The notes beneath the pieces were generated by a model that was given only the letters and a program-made list of their open reading frames with translations, ran no database searches and was not told where the DNA came from. Shown here piece after piece: positions 15,527 through 18,128 of a stretch of 18,128 nt of DNA. Origin of the DNA: an uncultured Clostridia bacterium (GTDB lineage Bacteria > Bacillota > Clostridia > TANB77 > CAG-508); contig CAKPKU010000028.1 in NCBI GenBank assembly GCA_934167365.1, positions 1 through 18,128 on the forward strand, read 5' to 3'. Position 1 is the first letter of the stretch; the number at the start of each line of letters is the position of its first letter. A program made the translations under genes and the position numbers.

Positions 15527-17455
15527 TTGTCAAAAAAATTAATAATAACAGAAAAGCCATCAGTAGCTATGGAATTTGCAAAAGCACTGGGGATAAATGT
15601 AAATAGAAAAAATGGTTATATAGAATCAGATGAATGGATAATAACATGGTGTGTAGGTCATTTAGTAACAATGAGTTATCCAGAAAAGTATGATGAAAAT
15701 TTGAAATTTTGGCGACTAGATACCCTTCCATTTATTCCAGAAACATGGAAATATGAAATAATACCAGCAGTACAAAATCAATTTAACATAGTACAGCAAT
15801 TATTACAAAGAGCAGATGTTGAAGAAATATACAATGCCGGAGACTCTGGGCGTGAAGGAGAATATATACAAAGATTGGTATTTATGATGGCAAAACCAAA
15901 TCCAAATGCCAAAATGAAAAGAGTATGGATAGATTCACAAACAGAAGAAGAAATAAAAAGAGGAATAAAAGAAGCAAAAGATTTATCAGAATATGATAGT
16001 TTATCAGATGCAGCTTATTTAAGAGCAAAAGAAGATTATTTAATAGGAATAAATTTTTCAAGATTACTTTCAATAATATTTGGTAAAAGAATTGCAAAGC
16101 AAATAGATGAAGAAAAAGTTTCTATTTCTGTTGGAAGAGTTATGACATGTGTATTAGGAATGGTTGTGTCAAGAGAGCGTGAAATTGCCAATTTTGTAAA
16201 AACAACATATTACAAAATTGTAGGAGAATTTGGAAATTCAGATAGTAGTTTTAAAGCTGAATGGAAAGTTACCGAAGATTCAAAAATGTATAATTCTATA
16301 CAATTGTATAATGAAACAGGATTCAAAAAAATTGAAGATGCCCAAAAGTTTATTTTATCATTAAAAGATAAAAAAGCAATTGTAAAAGAAGTAAAAAAGA
16401 CAAAACAAAAAGAAAATGCACCATTATTATTTAATTTAGCAGAAATACAAAATGAATGTACAAAAAGGTTTAAAATTAAACCTGATGAAACATTAGAGGT
16501 TATACAGAATTTATATGAAAAAAAATTAGTAACATATCCAAGAACCGATGCAAGAGTTTTATCAACAGCAGTTGCAAAAATAATTTCAAAAAATTTAAAT
16601 GGAATTGCAAAAGGATATAAAGATGAAGAAGTACAAGGATATATTAAACAAATGGCAGAAGAAAAATATTCTACAAATATAATAAAAAGCAAATATGTAA
16701 ATGATAGTAAAATAACTGATCATTATGCAATTATTCCAACAGGTCAAGGATATGAAAATTACGAAAAATTACCAGACCTACATAAACAAATTTATAAGGT
16801 AATTGTAAAAAGATTTTTAGCAATATTTTATCCGCCAGCAGAATTCAATAAAATATCAGTAATTATTTCAGTTGACAATGAACAGTTTGGGGTATCAGGA
16901 AAGGTATGTACAAAATCAGGATATTTAGATATTGCGAAAAATAAAAGTAATAAAGACCAAAATAAAGATTCTGAAAATGGACAAGATAATTTAGAAATTT
17001 TAACAAAATTAAAGAAAAATTCAGAAATTGAGATAGTAAATTTTGAAACAAAAGATGCCGAAACATCGCCTCCAAGTAGATATAATTCAGGTTCAATGAT
17101 ATTAGCAATGGAAAATGCAGGAAAACTAATTGAAGATGAAGAGCTAAGAGAGCAAATCAAAGGAGCGGGAATAGGTACAAGTGCTACTAGAGCTGAAATA
17201 ATAAAAAAATTAGAAAAAATAAAATATATAAATATAAATGGAAAAACACAAATAATTACACCTACGGTGAAAGGTGAGGCAATATATGATGTAGTAAATA
17301 TGTCAATGCCTGATATGTTAAACCCAAAACTAACAGCAAGTTGGGAAAAAGGGTTAGAGATGGTAGCAAAAAAAGAAATAGAGTCAGCTGAGTTTATGAA
17401 AAAGCTCGAAAGTTACATTAAGGCTAAAATTAATAAATTAGTGGTAAGGAGGTAA
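15527..17455 (+). CDS. topB: DNA topoisomerase III (type IA)
   Basis: This is a 642-residue type IA topoisomerase, which passes strands through a transient single-strand break to resolve replication and recombination intermediates. The TOPRIM domain has Glu9 in LIITEKPSVA and the acidic loop NAGDSGREGEYI (103-114). The active-site Tyr337 lies in KKLVTYPRTDARVLS. VSISVGRVMTCVLGMVVSRE (198-217) and KITDHYAIIPT (395-405) are family signatures. In the TOPRIM loop the second Asp of DxD is Gly108, a variant seen in some Firmicute TopB proteins. A Lys/Asn/Gln-rich insertion sits near 471-490, and there are no C-terminal zinc fingers, so it is topoisomerase III rather than topoisomerase I. The TTG start at 15527 follows AAGGAA (15512-15517). 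Its last two codons and stop contain the ribosome binding site of the next gene, so the two are translationally linked. Confidence 0.93.
   Translation: MSKKLIITEKPSVAMEFAKALGINVNRKNGYIESDEWIITWCVGHLVTMSYPEKYDENLKFWRLDTLPFIPETWKYEIIPAVQNQFNIVQQLLQRADVEEIYNAGDSGREGEYIQRLVFMMAKPNPNAKMKRVWIDSQTEEEIKRGIKEAKDLSEYDSLSDAAYLRAKEDYLIGINFSRLLSIIFGKRIAKQIDEEKVSISVGRVMTCVLGMVVSREREIANFVKTTYYKIVGEFGNSDSSFKAEWKVTEDSKMYNSIQLYNETGFKKIEDAQKFILSLKDKKAIVKEVKKTKQKENAPLLFNLAEIQNECTKRFKIKPDETLEVIQNLYEKKLVTYPRTDARVLSTAVAKIISKNLNGIAKGYKDEEVQGYIKQMAEEKYSTNIIKSKYVNDSKITDHYAIIPTGQGYENYEKLPDLHKQIYKVIVKRFLAIFYPPAEFNKISVIISVDNEQFGVSGKVCTKSGYLDIAKNKSNKDQNKDSENGQDNLEILTKLKKNSEIEIVNFETKDAETSPPSRYNSGSMILAMENAGKLIEDEELREQIKGAGIGTSATRAEIIKKLEKIKYININGKTQIITPTVKGEAIYDVVNMSMPDMLNPKLTASWEKGLEMVAKKEIESAEFMKKLESYIKAKINKLVVRR
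17446..17453 (+). promoter_or_regulatory. Ribosome binding site of nfo embedded in the end of topB
   Basis: AAGGAGGT is formed by the last two arginine codons and the T of the TAA stop of topB, four bases before the nfo ATG at 17458. Ribosomes ending topB would be placed directly on the next start, which favours coupled translation. Confidence 0.8.
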
Positions 17456-17457
17456 AT

Positions 17458-18128
17458 ATGTTTACAATTGGTTGTCACTTATCAGCATCAAAGGGATATT
17501 TAGCTATGGCTAAAGAAGCGGTAAGTATAGGTGCAAATACATTTCAATTTTTTACAAGAAACCCAAGAGGAGGACAAGCTAAACCTATTGATGAAAATGA
17601 TATAAATAGTTTTTTAGAATATTCAAAAGAGCATGGAATAAATGTAATATTAGCACATTCTCCATATACATTGAACGCATGTTCAGCAGATCCTCAAATA
17701 CGTGAATTTGCAAAAAATACAATGGCTGACGATTTGAGAAGGATGGAATATACACCTGGAAATATGTATAATTTTCATCCAGGAAGTCATGTAAAACAGG
17801 GAGTAGAAATAGGAATAGATTATATTGCAGAAATGTTAAATGAAATATTAACAAAAGATCAAACTACAACAGTATTACTAGAGACAATGTCTGGAAAGGG
17901 TAGTGAAATAGGAAGAAATTTTGAAGAGCTAAAAGCAATTATAGATAAGGTTAATCTAAAGGAAAAATTAGGTGTGTGTTTAGATACATGCCATATATGG
18001 GATGGAGGATATGATATAGTAAATAATTTTGATGGAGTATTAGATGAATTTGACAAAGTAATAGGATTAGATAAATTAAAAGCAATACATCTAAATGATA
18101 GCAAAAATGATTTATCATCACATAAAGA
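17458..18128 (+). CDS. nfo: Endonuclease IV, AP endonuclease (3' partial)
   Basis: The gene runs off the window after 223 complete codons; the family is about 280 residues. Endonuclease IV cuts the backbone 5' to abasic sites and removes blocked 3' ends in base-excision repair, using three zinc ions. The visible part carries most of the metal ligands in order: His67 in LAHSPY, His107 in FHPGSH, Glu142 in LLETMSGKGSE, Asp176 and His179 in LDTCH, and His211 in HLNDSK. The DNA-contacting FFTRNPRGG (31-39) is also present. The remaining ligands (an Asp-x-His pair and the last Glu) would lie beyond the end. ATG 17458 lies two bases after the topB stop. Pairing a repair nuclease with topoisomerase III makes sense as a DNA-maintenance unit, together with the HD gene upstream. 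Confidence 0.95.
   Translation, partial: MFTIGCHLSASKGYLAMAKEAVSIGANTFQFFTRNPRGGQAKPIDENDINSFLEYSKEHGINVILAHSPYTLNACSADPQIREFAKNTMADDLRRMEYTPGNMYNFHPGSHVKQGVEIGIDYIAEMLNEILTKDQTTTVLLETMSGKGSEIGRNFEELKAIIDKVNLKEKLGVCLDTCHIWDGGYDIVNNFDGVLDEFDKVIGLDKLKAIHLNDSKNDLSSHK

Noticed and set aside
16210..16692. Minus-strand open frame of 160 codons inside topB
   Set aside because: It is antisense to conserved topoisomerase III sequence including the active-site region. Its composition is Phe/Ser/Leu-rich, as expected from reversing Lys/Glu/Asn codons.

Overview
The window is very AT-rich, densely coded chromosomal DNA. It uses AGGAGG-type ribosome binding sites, sigma-A-like promoters with 17-base spacers, and many TTG starts. 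Gene content points to a low-GC Gram-positive, most likely an anaerobic Clostridia-type Firmicute: HU, a SpoVB/MurJ-family flippase, a BofC-like protein, a ClpE-type Clp ATPase, ComEC, topoisomerase III and endonuclease IV. This is inferred from gene families; no marker gene fixes the species. I saw no tRNA, rRNA, CRISPR array or insertion sequence.

Layout. Bases 2-157 are the 3' end of an RsuA/RluB-type pseudouridine synthase. A promoter then drives an S1-repeat RNA-binding protein (237-1037) and a replication-relaxation-like protein (1057-1995), closed by a long hairpin terminator. A gap of about 210 bases with odd structure follows. Converging on it from the minus strand is a large VirD4/TraG-type coupling ATPase (2295-4661) with its own promoter and terminator. 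Next on the plus strand are a flippase (4827-6377) and HU (6516-6791, terminator at 6831-6861). After a 300-base gap with a good promoter comes a tight run: secreted SH3b-NlpC/P60 hydrolase (7093-8505), ComEC (8532-10859) and a BofC-like membrane-anchored protein (10929-11507). Converging on it from the minus strand is clpE followed by pgsA (14438 down to 11556). The right end is a plus-strand run: HD-domain phosphohydrolase (14699-15466), topoisomerase III (15527-17455) and endonuclease IV (17458, cut by the window end).

Most of this is housekeeping: RNA modification and translation, envelope building, nucleoid, DNA uptake, proteolysis, phospholipid synthesis, DNA topology and repair. The part that does not fit is 1057-4661. 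There, two families normally found in conjugative elements (replication-relaxation and VirD4/TraG coupling ATPase) face each other with no relaxase, VirB4, integrase or other transfer gene in view and no visible change of base composition. The gap between them holds a perfect 10-bp inverted repeat and an open, coding-like stretch. This orphan pair is the best candidate for an undescribed or domesticated system.
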